Shown here piece after piece: positions 31,201-37,639 of a DNA stretch of 37,639 nucleotides. A program made the position numbers and the translations under genes. The notes beneath the pieces are model-generated. The model ran no database searches. It saw only the letters and a list, made by a program, of their open reading frames with translations, and was not told the origin of the DNA. The stretch's first letter is position 1. Each line of letters begins with the position of its first letter. The stretch lies in the NCBI GenBank assembly GCA_018266395.1, contig JAFEAM010000013.1:15727-53365 (forward strand), read 5' to 3'. This DNA comes from Bacteroidota bacterium (GTDB taxonomy: Bacteria; Bacteroidota; Bacteroidia; Cytophagales; Cyclobacteriaceae).

Positions 31201-31651
31201 GGATTCGATATCCGGAAACATCGCCTTTCCATGCCCTGGTCTTGCTTTCCCTTGGTGACTTGGTAAATACCCTACCTGTCGGTTTAGCCGCCCGCTCTCC
31301 TGACTTAACGGCCTTGGATGAGTATGGTGATGGCTGCGGATATTTGAAATTAGCCCGGTTTGCAGATGACTTGTCCTTGGTTCTCAATCTCCGACCCGCG
31401 ATGTCACGGGTACCTCCTCTTTCCTTTTTCTTGACAGATTTGGATCTGGTTTCCCTGACCTGCCTTTGATTGTTTACCGGTCGGTCACCCTTGGTGTTCT
31501 GTGCCCATGCTTCACTCGTCACGATCAGGAGCAAAAGGCCTATTATCAAATAGGCTGAAATTCCAGGCTGCCGTATGGTATCGGATCGTTTCAATTCAAG
31601 CGAAAACAGGCTAAGATAGTCAAAATGAAGGATTTGGGTAATAATTGACAA
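28280..31651 (-). CDS. Large basic secreted repeat protein, family unknown
   Basis: 1123 residues. A hydrophobic signal (about 31-51: AYLIIGLLLLIVTSEAWAQ) is preceded by an unusually long n-region, so the true start may be later than ATG 31651. The mature chain is very rich in Lys, Arg, Gly, Ser, Tyr and Pro, poor in acidic residues, and nearly Cys-free. Zone 1 (about 52-480) has scattered copies of G-D-(V/I)-S-G-Y-R and (V/N)YPQKGPY / VYSQEGPY motifs. Zone 2 (about 480-770) is a 19-residue repeat, consensus GAGYSGNIKRSQIRGFEKG. Zone 3 (about 775-930) is a 41-residue repeat with EKGGGSISG-x-x-WNN-(E/D)-G and ending G-(F/Y)-(A/S)-GN-(M/I)-K. A C-terminal zone repeats YxGxLKM-like strands and NPN(A/S)D(K/R)E(S/A)LK. 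No T9SS sorting tail, lipobox or enzyme motif. It lies 27 nt after the E1 gene. It is probably a structural envelope or extracellular protein; function unknown. Confidence 0.85.
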   Translation of the reverse strand: MSIITQILHFDYLSLFSLELKRSDTIRQPGISAYLIIGLLLLIVTSEAWAQNTKGDRPVNNQRQVRETRSKSVKKKERGGTRDIAGRRLRTKDKSSANRANFKYPQPSPYSSKAVKSGERAAKPTGRVFTKSPRESKTRAWKGDVSGYRIRRVQPGKSEAARHNVYPQKGPYQRFVRKREKEKPPTYARTIKGERFVKHEPRVEERAWIGGTDKGPIKNKSISAKQHKVYSQEGPYVSYYNRKSRKGEKAVSNYEEISSIKKYSATPRSKAGKRKVYPASKSKSYVQHGRRNVYWGKIQRKERPVTTDLTGGPLRTRNYRSPRAGLVGRDTLEFFGRKPMADGSARTSEVRYSKNYKQGEKSWSGDISGYRLKKGTSSKTFNGFLFPKKNLPKPGIAGTPLSPRQGESRSRQGQQAQLNPIPSGAPGGLLSGKGHGIKKQKGGGSISAGWNNKGNPLAGKAPGIGAAGIAGYKGNVQVSAGFSTEGPGDQGKIRRKDVRRAQKHGEDYKGFIKGTPTGFESKGSGYSGNIRRRDLTKPQKNGVDYRGFSKNFGVGYVSKGIGYSGNIKRKDIRGFSSDYIGYRGNMKRSEMPGFSQEGAGYSGNIRRSQIGGFEKGGAGYAGNIKRSQIRGFEKGGAGYSGNIKRSQIPGFEKGGAGYSGNIKRSQIRGFEKGGAGYAGNIKRSQIRGFEKGGLNYRGNIQYVGRIKSFENQGEGYPGALKVHRPGPGDSGPGAGFQGKLKRSEQPSIERQGAGYSGNIRRSTIRGFDRQGAGFAGNIKAKRKEKGGGSISGFWNNEGRAIATKAPLETRGPGFAGNMKYKKPEKGGGSISGHWNNEGRAIASKAPLETGGPAFAGNMKFKKPEKGGGSVSGKLWNNDGKALAVRTPLEKGGVDYSGNIKFKKPEKGGGSRSGRLWNNDGNAIAVRTPLAEDAKAAGYSGKIARSRFKRDYVQNPNADKESLKKQAINKGYFALGDLKIKTKERSHGRTDKTSKEALASLKPGKGSVNAGEYARSMKMTWNYKHNPNSDREALKTIGPSRATARIQDYQGNLKMHKYTAPSLHPDAPYAHSQRDNVKGERTFLMNVKLTWSKLFRKNETQPEVVKQKPHRPRYDKREKGLWYD
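28880..29330 (-). repeat. 41-codon coding repeats (about four copies)
   Basis: The segment encodes about four copies of a roughly 123-nt unit, each with GNMK(Y/F)KKPEKGGGS followed by WNN(E/D)G. Unit landmarks, the codons for PEKGGG, fall near 28925, 29050, 29170 and 29290. Copies are in frame and moderately diverged. Confidence 0.8.
29581..29865 (-). repeat. 57-bp tandem repeat, five copies
   Basis: Five contiguous 57-bp units start at 29581, 29638, 29695, 29752 and 29809 and encode the 19-residue repeat in frame. Copies one and two differ at only 3 of 57 bases. The first four share CTTCTCTTGATATTTCCTG. More degenerate units continue on both sides at the protein level. Confidence 0.92.
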
Positions 31652-31678
31652 CCTTGATCCTTCGGATCGGGAGAGCGA

Positions 31679-33655
31679 TCAGTACTTCAAAAGTTCTTCT
31701 ATCTTTTCGCGGATTCTTTCTTTTGGCAGAAAATTATTTTCCAGCGTCGGAGCAAATGGAATGGGTGTGTCCAAGGATCCAAGACGTAATACTGGTGCGT
31801 CAAGGTGTGGAAAGCAATGCTCACCAATCCAGGCACCGATTTCAGCACCAATCCCGCCCGTCAAAGTATCCTCATGAAGAATGAGCACGCGGTTGGTTCT
31901 TTTTACCGTAGCAGCAACTGCATCCCGATCCCATGGAAGCAACGTCCGGAGATCAAGAATGTCGGCCTGTACACCCATTGCGATCGCTGCTTCCTTTGCC
32001 CAATGAACACCCATTCCGTAGGTGATGATAGAAAGGTCATTACCCTCCGCCACCAGATTGGCTTTGCCTATTTCAATGGTGTAGTAATCGTCAGGAATAA
32101 CATCTTTGACTGAGCGGTACAATAGTTTGTGTTCAAAATATAGATAAGGATTGGGGTCCTCTATTGCGGCACACAAAAGGCCCTTGGCATCGTAAGGATT
32201 CGATGGGTATACAATCTTTAATCCTGGCGTATGGAAGAACCATGCTTCGTTACTTTGGGAATGGAAAGGACCAGCTGCAGTGCCGGCGCCTGTTGGCATT
32301 CTGATCACTACGTCCGCCTTCTGACCCCAACGCCAATGCGCTTTGGCCAGGTTGTTTACAATCTGATTGAAGCCTTCTGTGACGAAATCAGCGAATTGCA
32401 TTTCCACCATCGCCTTCATTCCCTTAATAGACAGTCCGAGGCCTGCACCCACAATGGCTGATTCACAAATAGGAGTATTGCGAACTCTTTCCTTTCCAAA
32501 TTTCTCCACAAACCCTTCCGTAATCTTGAATACACCGCCATACTCTGCAATATCCTGACCCATCAAGACCAACTGGCTGTAACGATCCATGCTTTGGCGC
32601 AAGCCATCACTGATGGCATCGATGAATCTCTTTTCGGAAGTCTTTTCTGAAGAAGGGCGGACAATCTGAGGGTGATAAGGAGCATAGACATCGGATAATT
32701 CCAATTCGGTATCCGGTTCTGGGTAAGTCCCCTTGAATGCCTCAGCAAGGGCGATCTCAATTTCCTCTTTGATGGCGCCTCTTATGTTCTCGATTTTCTT
32801 CTTATCGAGTATCTCTTCCTTGAGGAGAAAATTTTCGAAATTGGCTACGGGATCTTTTCCTGACCATTCATCAAGAAGGGATTTGGGAACATACTTAATC
32901 CCCGAAGCTTCTTCATGCCCTCTCATTCTGAATGTGAGACATTCTAGAATAACGGGGCGCGGTTCTTTCCTGAGCCTGCCGGCGAGAGTCTTTACCGTAT
33001 CGTACACTTCCAGTATGTTGTTGCCGTCAACCTGAACGCCTTCAATTCCATAACCGATAGCCTTGTCGACAAATTGCCTGCACCTGAACTGTTCTTTGCT
33101 TGGTGTGGACAATCCATAACCATTATTCTCAATAACAAAAATCACCGGTAAATCCCACACCGCCGCTACGTTGACAGCTTCGTGAAAGTCGCCTTCACTT
33201 GTGCCTCCATCTCCATTAAATACCACTGTTATTTTGTGGTTCTTTCTCAGTTTGTCAGCCAGCGCGATTCCGTCTGCAACTCCGTTTTGAGGACCCAGAT
33301 GTGAAATCATTCCAACAATGTGATGCTCATTGGTACCAAAGTGAAATGAACGGTCACGGCCTTTGGTGTACCCAATTAGTGTGCCCTGCCATTGAGCAAA
33401 AAGCCTGGCAAACGGAAGCTTTCTTCCAGTGAAGACGCCGAGATTGCGGTGCATGGGAAGAATATATTCGTCGGGCTCGAGTGCCTGAGTTATCCCTACG
33501 GCGATTGCTTCCTGTCCGATGCCGCTGAACCATTTGCTGATTTTATTCTGTCGAAGGAGAATCAGCATTTTTTCTTCTATCATCCTGGGCCTGAGCAGTT
33601 CAGTGTACAGCACTGCCAACTGATCGTCGGAGTATTTCTTCCGGTTAAACTTCAT
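31679..33655 (-). CDS. Fused alpha/beta E1 component of a 2-oxoacid dehydrogenase
   Basis: 658 residues in two parts. The alpha-like half (about 1-320) carries the TPP site VVFNGDGGTSEGDFHEAVNV...IENNGYG (GDG...NN motif) and FRMRGHEEAS. The beta-like half (about 335-658) has LVLMGQDIAEYGGVFKITEG, GAGLGLSIKGMKAMVEMQFA and a C-terminal transketolase-type domain (ILDLRTLLPWDRDAVAATVK). It decarboxylates a 2-oxoacid (pyruvate or branched-chain) and passes the acyl group to a lipoyl E2. No E2 or E3 gene is in the window. Fusion of the two subunits is a known Bacteroidota form. It uses TPP, the ligand of the riboswitch at 19122. It lies in a co-directional gene run. Confidence 0.93.
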   Translation of the reverse strand: MKFNRKKYSDDQLAVLYTELLRPRMIEEKMLILLRQNKISKWFSGIGQEAIAVGITQALEPDEYILPMHRNLGVFTGRKLPFARLFAQWQGTLIGYTKGRDRSFHFGTNEHHIVGMISHLGPQNGVADGIALADKLRKNHKITVVFNGDGGTSEGDFHEAVNVAAVWDLPVIFVIENNGYGLSTPSKEQFRCRQFVDKAIGYGIEGVQVDGNNILEVYDTVKTLAGRLRKEPRPVILECLTFRMRGHEEASGIKYVPKSLLDEWSGKDPVANFENFLLKEEILDKKKIENIRGAIKEEIEIALAEAFKGTYPEPDTELELSDVYAPYHPQIVRPSSEKTSEKRFIDAISDGLRQSMDRYSQLVLMGQDIAEYGGVFKITEGFVEKFGKERVRNTPICESAIVGAGLGLSIKGMKAMVEMQFADFVTEGFNQIVNNLAKAHWRWGQKADVVIRMPTGAGTAAGPFHSQSNEAWFFHTPGLKIVYPSNPYDAKGLLCAAIEDPNPYLYFEHKLLYRSVKDVIPDDYYTIEIGKANLVAEGNDLSIITYGMGVHWAKEAAIAMGVQADILDLRTLLPWDRDAVAATVKRTNRVLILHEDTLTGGIGAEIGAWIGEHCFPHLDAPVLRLGSLDTPIPFAPTLENNFLPKERIREKIEELLKY

Positions 33656-33681
33656 AACACAAAAATAAAGGAATTCGAAGG

Positions 33682-34086
33682 CTACGCCTCAATAAATCTG
33701 TGCTGCAACTCGGGTGTTGGAATCATACAGTGATTTCTTTTTCCGAAGAAACGATAACGATTGTAAGCCACGGCATCATAGAGCAGGTCCCGAAACGGCC
33801 CTGGGAGGGCATAAAAAATAAGCAGAAATTTCCATCCGCCTCCGAGTATTCTGGCAATCTGCAATACTGCTTCAGATTTATAATATATTTTATGTCCCGC
33901 CAGCAATATGACTGACGACAGTCTTTGATCGTTCGAAAGCGCCGATGAAGGAAGGAGCCTGGCAGCTGCTTCAGATTGAAGTGACGCGAACCAGAATGAA
34001 CATTTGTTGTCTCTTCGTATGATGAATTGCACGAACCCGTTGCAGAGATTACATACACCGTCAAAAAATATCACCGGCTCAGTCAC
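33682..34086 (-). CDS. DCC-family thiol-disulfide oxidoreductase-like protein (DUF393)
   Basis: About 134 residues. The N-terminal motif PVIFFDGVCNLCNGFVQFII is the D-x-x-C-x-x-C signature of the DCC family, with C-terminal FRDLLYDAVAYNRYRFFGKR also typical. A redox role through the CxxC pair is assumed for the family. Start: ATG 34131 would overlap the DUF2480 gene by 53 nt. GTG 34086 gives the standard family N-terminus and an 8-nt overlap, so it is preferred. It is translationally coupled to the DUF2480 gene. Confidence 0.88.
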   Translation of the reverse strand: MTEPVIFFDGVCNLCNGFVQFIIRRDNKCSFWFASLQSEAAARLLPSSALSNDQRLSSVILLAGHKIYYKSEAVLQIARILGGGWKFLLIFYALPGPFRDLLYDAVAYNRYRFFGKRNHCMIPTPELQHRFIEA

Positions 34087-34600
34087 CGGCACGGTTTCTT
34101 TTGTAAAGGGGTACCGTACTGCAGGGTTCACCGTACATGATGCTGGACGCTATGGGTCGGAGCCGGGTGGCGACTTCCAGATAGGCAGACTCCGGCACAT
34201 GCACGTCACTGCAACCTTTAATTACCACCTTGGCATCACGAAACTTCTCCCAGTCCAGTTTGTCAAGCGCTTCTTTAAGAAGTTGCTCGTGCATGGAATC
34301 CTTTGTTCCAAAGAACACTTGCTTTGCAAATGGCTGAAGCGAAATTCCCACGAGCATGTATGCCCAGGTGGGAACGATCACATCAACAGAGCAATACACA
34401 TTTACGTTCTTTCCCGAGTATTGGCTCCAGTCGTGCGTTTTGATGAAATCTCTTAGATCCTTCTCTTTGAGAATAAGTTCCTGGAAAAGGACTTGTTTGA
34501 GGTCAACAGTGGCAGCGGGCGCATTAGGCAGGTAGTCTTCGAGATTGAGGGTGACCAGTGTGCTATTGGCAACCCGATTAACAATGCGTGGCTCTTCCAT
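34079..34600 (-). CDS. DUF2480 family protein
   Basis: 173 residues with the family pattern: IVNRVANSTLVTLNLEDYLP, LILKEKDLRDFIKTHDWSQY, VPTWAYMLVGISLQPFAKQV, VVIKGCSDVHVPESAYLEVA and SSIMYGEPCSTVPLYKR. DUF2480 is restricted to Bacteroidota and has no assigned function. The conserved Cys residues (GCSDV, EPCST) could bind metal or be catalytic; that is speculation. It is located between tsaB and the DCC gene in the co-directional run. Confidence 0.9.
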   Translation of the reverse strand: MEEPRIVNRVANSTLVTLNLEDYLPNAPAATVDLKQVLFQELILKEKDLRDFIKTHDWSQYSGKNVNVYCSVDVIVPTWAYMLVGISLQPFAKQVFFGTKDSMHEQLLKEALDKLDWEKFRDAKVVIKGCSDVHVPESAYLEVATRLRPIASSIMYGEPCSTVPLYKRNRAGD

Positions 34601-34621
34601 GGATTTTCCTTATAACAGGTG

Positions 34622-35290
34622 TCAGACGGATTTGGTTTTTGCAACAAACTCTTTCAGGTAAAAAGGCTCATAGAAGCCAAGGTTTTGGGTTTCGTTGGCA
34701 AGGTATTTTCGATAGGCTTCTCCGCCCATGGCTGCTGCCCCGTCAGTCCGTCCATTGCTGAAGTTCGCATTTGGATGCCTTATGATTTCGCTGCACTTGG
34801 CGGCCCCGTCACCAATGAAATGAATCGTATGTCGATCCAATTCATCGGCGAAGCTTTCCTTTTCTATGATCCGGGCTTGCGGGGATTGAATCTCAGTCAT
34901 CTTGTCGTCGAAGAGGCTGCAATAAACTTCCATCCGCCGGGCATCTATCATGGGACAAACAAGGTCATGACCTTGGGGTGCCTGCAAGGCCAGAATTCTC
35001 AATGAACCAATGGCGAGAAGCGGTATCCGCAGGCCGAAGCAAATTCCCTTTGCTGTTGAAGTGCCTATCCTGAGACCTGTATAGGAGCCCGGACCTGCAG
35101 ACACGGCCACACCGGAGAGTTCATTCATCGCATGAGACGATGAAAGCATCACTTCTTCTATCATTCCTGTAAGGTGAGAGGCTGCAGTATTTGGAGCGTG
35201 GAGTACTGAAACCGCCAGGAGTTTACCCTGATGGTGAAGTGCCACCGAACAACTGGCAGTTGAGGTTTCAATACTGAGGATGAGCGCCAT
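34622..35290 (-). CDS. tsaB: tRNA threonylcarbamoyladenosine biosynthesis protein TsaB
   Basis: 222 residues: ILSIETSTASCSVALHHQGK at the start and VAVSAGPGSYTGLRIGTSTA in the ASKHA fold. TsaB is the non-catalytic partner of TsaD in making t6A37 of ANN-decoding tRNAs. It lacks the metal-binding His pair of TsaD, as expected. Its ATG overlaps the protease stop by one base (TAATG). Confidence 0.94.
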   Translation of the reverse strand: MALILSIETSTASCSVALHHQGKLLAVSVLHAPNTAASHLTGMIEEVMLSSSHAMNELSGVAVSAGPGSYTGLRIGTSTAKGICFGLRIPLLAIGSLRILALQAPQGHDLVCPMIDARRMEVYCSLFDDKMTEIQSPQARIIEKESFADELDRHTIHFIGDGAAKCSEIIRHPNANFSNGRTDGAAAMGGEAYRKYLANETQNLGFYEPFYLKEFVAKTKSV

Positions 35291-36930
35291 TAATGTGGCA
35301 GCAGCAATTTTTGGTAAGCCGGCAGATTATTCAGAATCTTAACGGCCTCTTTTACTTCCGAATCATGGTCGAGGGATGATTCAACCCTGCCCTTGTTCAA
35401 TAGATAGTGAAATCCGATTTCTGATTCCAGAATCGGTTGAATCTCGCCTCGGAACTTGGTCATGTAATTCACCTTATTATCCTTTATGGTCGCCCTTATC
35501 TGATCAATGCCTTTTTGCAATTCAGCATGATTAGGTTCCTTAGATGCAGCCTCTTCAAAATCATGTGTGACCTTTTCGAGCTGAGTTGAGAAAGTAAAGT
35601 TCTGATCCTGCAACCACTGTGAAAATTGTCCATAGTCAGCATCGCTGAGACGAAAACTTCTGATATCGGCAGGGGCTGCGTGTTCGTTGCAGTATTTCGT
35701 GGCAAAGTCAAACAAATAACCGGCTCGGGCCAGTGTAACGACAACGGATCCGGGGTGTTCTTCTTTTACTAAAATGTCTGGATCAAGCCCGCCCCCATCA
35801 AATACCTGACGTCCACTTTTTGTTTTGAACGCCGATTTGAGGGAATCAGCGACTTTGTCAACTGTGCCATCTCCCTTCCGATGGGTGTAATCAATGGCCT
35901 GAATGCAACGGCCACTTGGGATATAGTATTTGGCAGTGGTAACTTTCAGTTGTGTATTATAGGACAAGGGTCTTGTTACCTGAACGAGTCCTTTCCCAAA
36001 AGTCTTCTGACCCACAAGAACTGCTCTGTCATAATCCTGCAGGGAACCCGCAACAATTTCTGAGGCAGAAGCACTTCCTCCGCTCGTCAGTACTACCAGT
36101 GGGATCCCGGTATCGACCGCATTGTTCAAAGTTGAATACGTCTTGTTCCATTCCTGCACCTTTCCTCTGGTCGAGACCACTTCCTTCCCTACGGGAACAA
36201 AGAGATTGACAATGTTAACAGCCTCGTAAAGAAGGCCACCAGGATTGTCTCGCAAATCCAGAATTAACCGTTCTGCACCTAGTTTCTTTAGTTGTACAAG
36301 TGCTTCCTCAACCTCCTTTGCAGCACCTGGGGTGAAGTCGTCAAGTTTGATATACCCGACACCTGGTGCGATAATTCCCTGGTACGCGACATTGCTGATC
36401 TTGATCTTCTCCCGGGTCAACCTGAAGGTAAGGTCTTTGCCGTTTCGGCGGACTACTACTTCCACTTCTGTGAAGGCTTTTCCTTTCAACTTCTCGCTTA
36501 CTTCAGAGGTGGGCTTCCCTTTTACATCCTTCCCGTCGACTGAAATGAATTCATCTCCTACGTGAAGTCCGGCGCGGTAGGCAGCAAAGCCCTCGTAGGG
36601 ATGCGTGATGACAGTCCTCTTGTTTACAAGTCCCACAAGCGCACCGATGCCTGCATATTGTCCTGTGGTCTGAATACTGAAGGCCTCCATACTTTCTTCA
36701 GGGATGAAATCAGTATAGGGATCGAGAGACTCCAGCATTCCTCCAATCCCGGTGTTGACAAGTTTTTCCGGATCGATTTCATCAACATAGTAACTGTTGA
36801 CTTCTTTAAACAGTGTACTGAAAATGTCAATGCTCTTGGCGATTTCAAAATACCTTTCTCCCGGACGCGTGAAGGCTGCCGTTACAATAATGAGTAAAGC
36901 CAGCGCACCTATCTTCAGTTTCCTTTTCAT
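35290..36930 (-). CDS. S41-family C-terminal processing protease
   Basis: About 546 residues. An N-terminal signal anchor (MKRKLKIGALALLIIVTAAF) comes first. A helical region has VNSYYVDEIDPEKLVNTGIG and MLESLDPYTDFIPEES. The PDZ domain (about 85-165) is followed by the protease core with ERLILDLRDNPGGLLYEAVN, catalytic Ser in SGGSASASEIVAGSLQDYD, and Lys in LVGQKTFGKGLVQV. A 150-residue C-terminal helical extension follows. It degrades or trims exported proteins from the C-terminus in the periplasm. The start at 36930 gives an ATGA overlap with rnpA; ATG 36945 is also open. Confidence 0.94.
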   Translation of the reverse strand: MKRKLKIGALALLIIVTAAFTRPGERYFEIAKSIDIFSTLFKEVNSYYVDEIDPEKLVNTGIGGMLESLDPYTDFIPEESMEAFSIQTTGQYAGIGALVGLVNKRTVITHPYEGFAAYRAGLHVGDEFISVDGKDVKGKPTSEVSEKLKGKAFTEVEVVVRRNGKDLTFRLTREKIKISNVAYQGIIAPGVGYIKLDDFTPGAAKEVEEALVQLKKLGAERLILDLRDNPGGLLYEAVNIVNLFVPVGKEVVSTRGKVQEWNKTYSTLNNAVDTGIPLVVLTSGGSASASEIVAGSLQDYDRAVLVGQKTFGKGLVQVTRPLSYNTQLKVTTAKYYIPSGRCIQAIDYTHRKGDGTVDKVADSLKSAFKTKSGRQVFDGGGLDPDILVKEEHPGSVVVTLARAGYLFDFATKYCNEHAAPADIRSFRLSDADYGQFSQWLQDQNFTFSTQLEKVTHDFEEAASKEPNHAELQKGIDQIRATIKDNKVNYMTKFRGEIQPILESEIGFHYLLNKGRVESSLDHDSEVKEAVKILNNLPAYQKLLLPH

Positions 36931-37289
36931 CGGCTTTGAATCCATTGTAGTGATGACCGAACTGCTTCATGAATGGGAGGTGTGGGCATTACCTCCCTTG
37001 CCATGTAAATATACGCAACGCAAATGGGTGGGTTGGATTGAAGTAATGACTTGTTCAGACGGTATCCTTCGCGAATCCTTCTTTTGATGGTATTCCTTGA
37101 AACTGCCTTTCGGATAGTCCTGGCAGGCACGGAGATTAACACCTGGTGTTGTTTGCAGGTGGGATCAGGGTGCGGCAGGTAGATTACTCGGAGCGGAAAA
37201 TGCGATTTGGAATTGCCCTTTTGAAAGAGCAATTCGATAATTTTCTTACGGGTTAGATGTTGATCTTTTCCGAAGGTGAATGTCCCCAT
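36927..37289 (-). CDS. rnpA: Ribonuclease P protein component
   Basis: 120 residues from ATG 37289 (MGTFTFGKDQHLTRKKIIEL). A longer frame to 37436 overlaps rpmH and is rejected. The family core VSRNTIKRRIREGYRLNK (RNxxKRxxRE) is present. The protein helps the RNase P RNA process tRNA 5' ends. It follows rpmH by 40 nt, the near-universal order. It is coupled to the S41 protease gene rather than to yidD/yidC. Confidence 0.93.
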   Translation of the reverse strand: MGTFTFGKDQHLTRKKIIELLFQKGNSKSHFPLRVIYLPHPDPTCKQHQVLISVPARTIRKAVSRNTIKRRIREGYRLNKSLLQSNPPICVAYIYMAREVMPTPPIHEAVRSSLQWIQSR

Positions 37290-37329
37290 TTGAGCTAAAG
37301 TTAAGCCCTGTTGGGGTGAGTATCCCGGC

Positions 37330-37491
37330 CTATTTGTGTTTGAAGGTCTTTTCGTCGGAAACAGTAAGTTTCTTACGGCCTTTCTTGCGGCGGGAGGCCA
37401 AAACTCTGCGTCCATTGGCCGTTGCCATTCTCTCACGGAATCCGTGCTTGTTTTTTCTTTTCCTGCGGGAGGGTTGATAGGTACGTTTCAT
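37330..37491 (-). CDS. rpmH: 50S ribosomal protein L34
   Basis: The minus strand from ATG 37491 encodes 53 residues starting [20 protein letters not shown] and continuing [20 protein letters not shown], an unmistakable L34, with a short extension ending FKHK. It was too small to be found by length alone. It is first in the run that continues with rnpA. A consensus-like promoter lies at 37513-37543. Confidence 0.96.
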   Translation of the reverse strand: MKRTYQPSRRKRKNKHGFRERMATANGRRVLASRRKKGRKKLTVSDEKTFKHK

Positions 37492-37512
37492 GGTCGCTCA
37501 AAATTAGGGCTG

Positions 37513-37543
37513 CAAATATCAGCAGGATTTTCTTATTTACAAA
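37513..37543 (-). promoter_or_regulatory. Promoter of rpmH-rnpA
   Basis: Minus strand TTTG (37543-37540), 19 nt, GATATTTG (37520-37513), 21 nt before the rpmH ATG. The -7 region GATATTTGCA is identical to that of the rpmB promoter. Confidence 0.7.
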
Positions 37544-37595
37544 GGCCTGAAAATGAGGTTTTACGGTCCATATCCCCGGAAACTTGAGATGGGTC

Positions 37596-37627
37596 TTTGT
37601 AATAATTCAATCCACGTATTACCTTTG
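37596..37627 (+). promoter_or_regulatory. Promoter for a plus-strand gene beyond the window
   Basis: TTTG (37596-37599), 20 nt, TACCTTTG (37620-37627): both halves match the Bacteroidota consensus with correct spacing. It points out of the window, divergent from rpmH, so a gene on the plus strand should begin within the next tens of bases. Confidence 0.65.
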
Positions 37628-37639
37628 CAGTCCCTTTTG

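Noticed and set aside
28605..31469. Several plus-strand open frames of 60-165 codons opposite the repeat protein
   Set aside because: They are Pro/Leu/Ser-rich antisense shadows created by the repetitive Gly/Lys coding strand and have no start context or family pattern.
34087..34131. ATG 34131 as start of the DCC-family protein
   Set aside because: It would overlap the DUF2480 gene by 53 nt and add residues not typical of the family; GTG 34086 fits better.
37290..37436. 49-residue N-terminal extension of RnpA
   Set aside because: It overlaps rpmH in another frame, and the extension has no RnpA character; the family start MGTFTFGK at 37289 is normal.
37492..37639. Replication origin next to rpmH
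   Set aside because: No cluster of DnaA boxes (TTATCCACA-like) or AT-rich unwinding repeats is visible; the region is explained by two divergent promoters.

Overview
The window reads as a densely coded chromosomal segment of a Bacteroidota bacterium, most likely order Cytophagales. Evidence: a secreted protein with a type IX secretion (T9SS) C-terminal sorting domain; an OmpA-family protein with the TPR / beta-propeller / regulatory-domain / OmpA_C order; lineage-typical small families (DUF4295, DUF2480, DUF4288, fused E1 alpha/beta); repeated promoter elements of the Bacteroidota type (TTTG near -33, TAnnTTTG near -7); and few Shine-Dalgarno sequences. I see no phage, transposase, IS element, CRISPR array, tRNA or rRNA. 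No gene-free stretch exceeds 300 bases; the longest (503-681, 19082-19260, 37492-37639) hold promoters, a terminator or a riboswitch.

Layout. 1-502 (-): rpmB-rpmG-DUF4295 translation cluster. 682-2358 (-): secreted protein of unknown function, divergent from a PorE-like OmpA protein (2534-4468, +), then a membrane protein and an orphan NarL-type response regulator. 5744-8611 (-): a T9SS-exported FG-GAP protein followed by a HAD phosphatase. 8653-10616 (+): murF and a DUF2461 protein. 10626-13465 (-): a tightly coupled LiaF-like / DUF4288 / LytS-type kinase / LytTR regulator operon with a perfect direct repeat upstream that looks like its own LytTR operator. 13592-16132 (-): universal stress protein, cation/proton antiporter and acetyltransferase, overlapping in series, divergent from a sensor kinase (16226-17485). 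17537-19081: glycyl-tRNA synthetase. 19122-21615: a TPP riboswitch ahead of a TonB-dependent receptor, so the receptor is predicted to import thiamine or a thiamine precursor. 21616-23589: prmC and ribD, divergent. 23599-25000 (-): a small protein, a Tat-exported Fe/Mn superoxide dismutase and a small secreted protein; chrA-type transporter on the + strand; a bidirectional terminator; a TonB protein. 27059-28274: an outer-membrane-type protein and an OsmC-family protein, divergent. 28280-37491 (-): a long co-directional run rpmH-rnpA-S41 protease-tsaB-DUF2480-DCC protein-fused E1 dehydrogenase, ending with a very large, basic, repeat-built secreted protein.

Most worth following up: (i) the 1123-residue repeat protein (28280-31651), built from a 19-residue repeat and a 41-residue repeat, which I cannot assign to a family; (ii) the LiaF/DUF4288/LytS/LytTR operon with its 21-bp-period direct repeat; (iii) the riboswitch-controlled TonB receptor with no neighbouring thiamine gene. 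The rest is mainly core metabolism and translation. All calls come from reading the sequence; no database search was possible.
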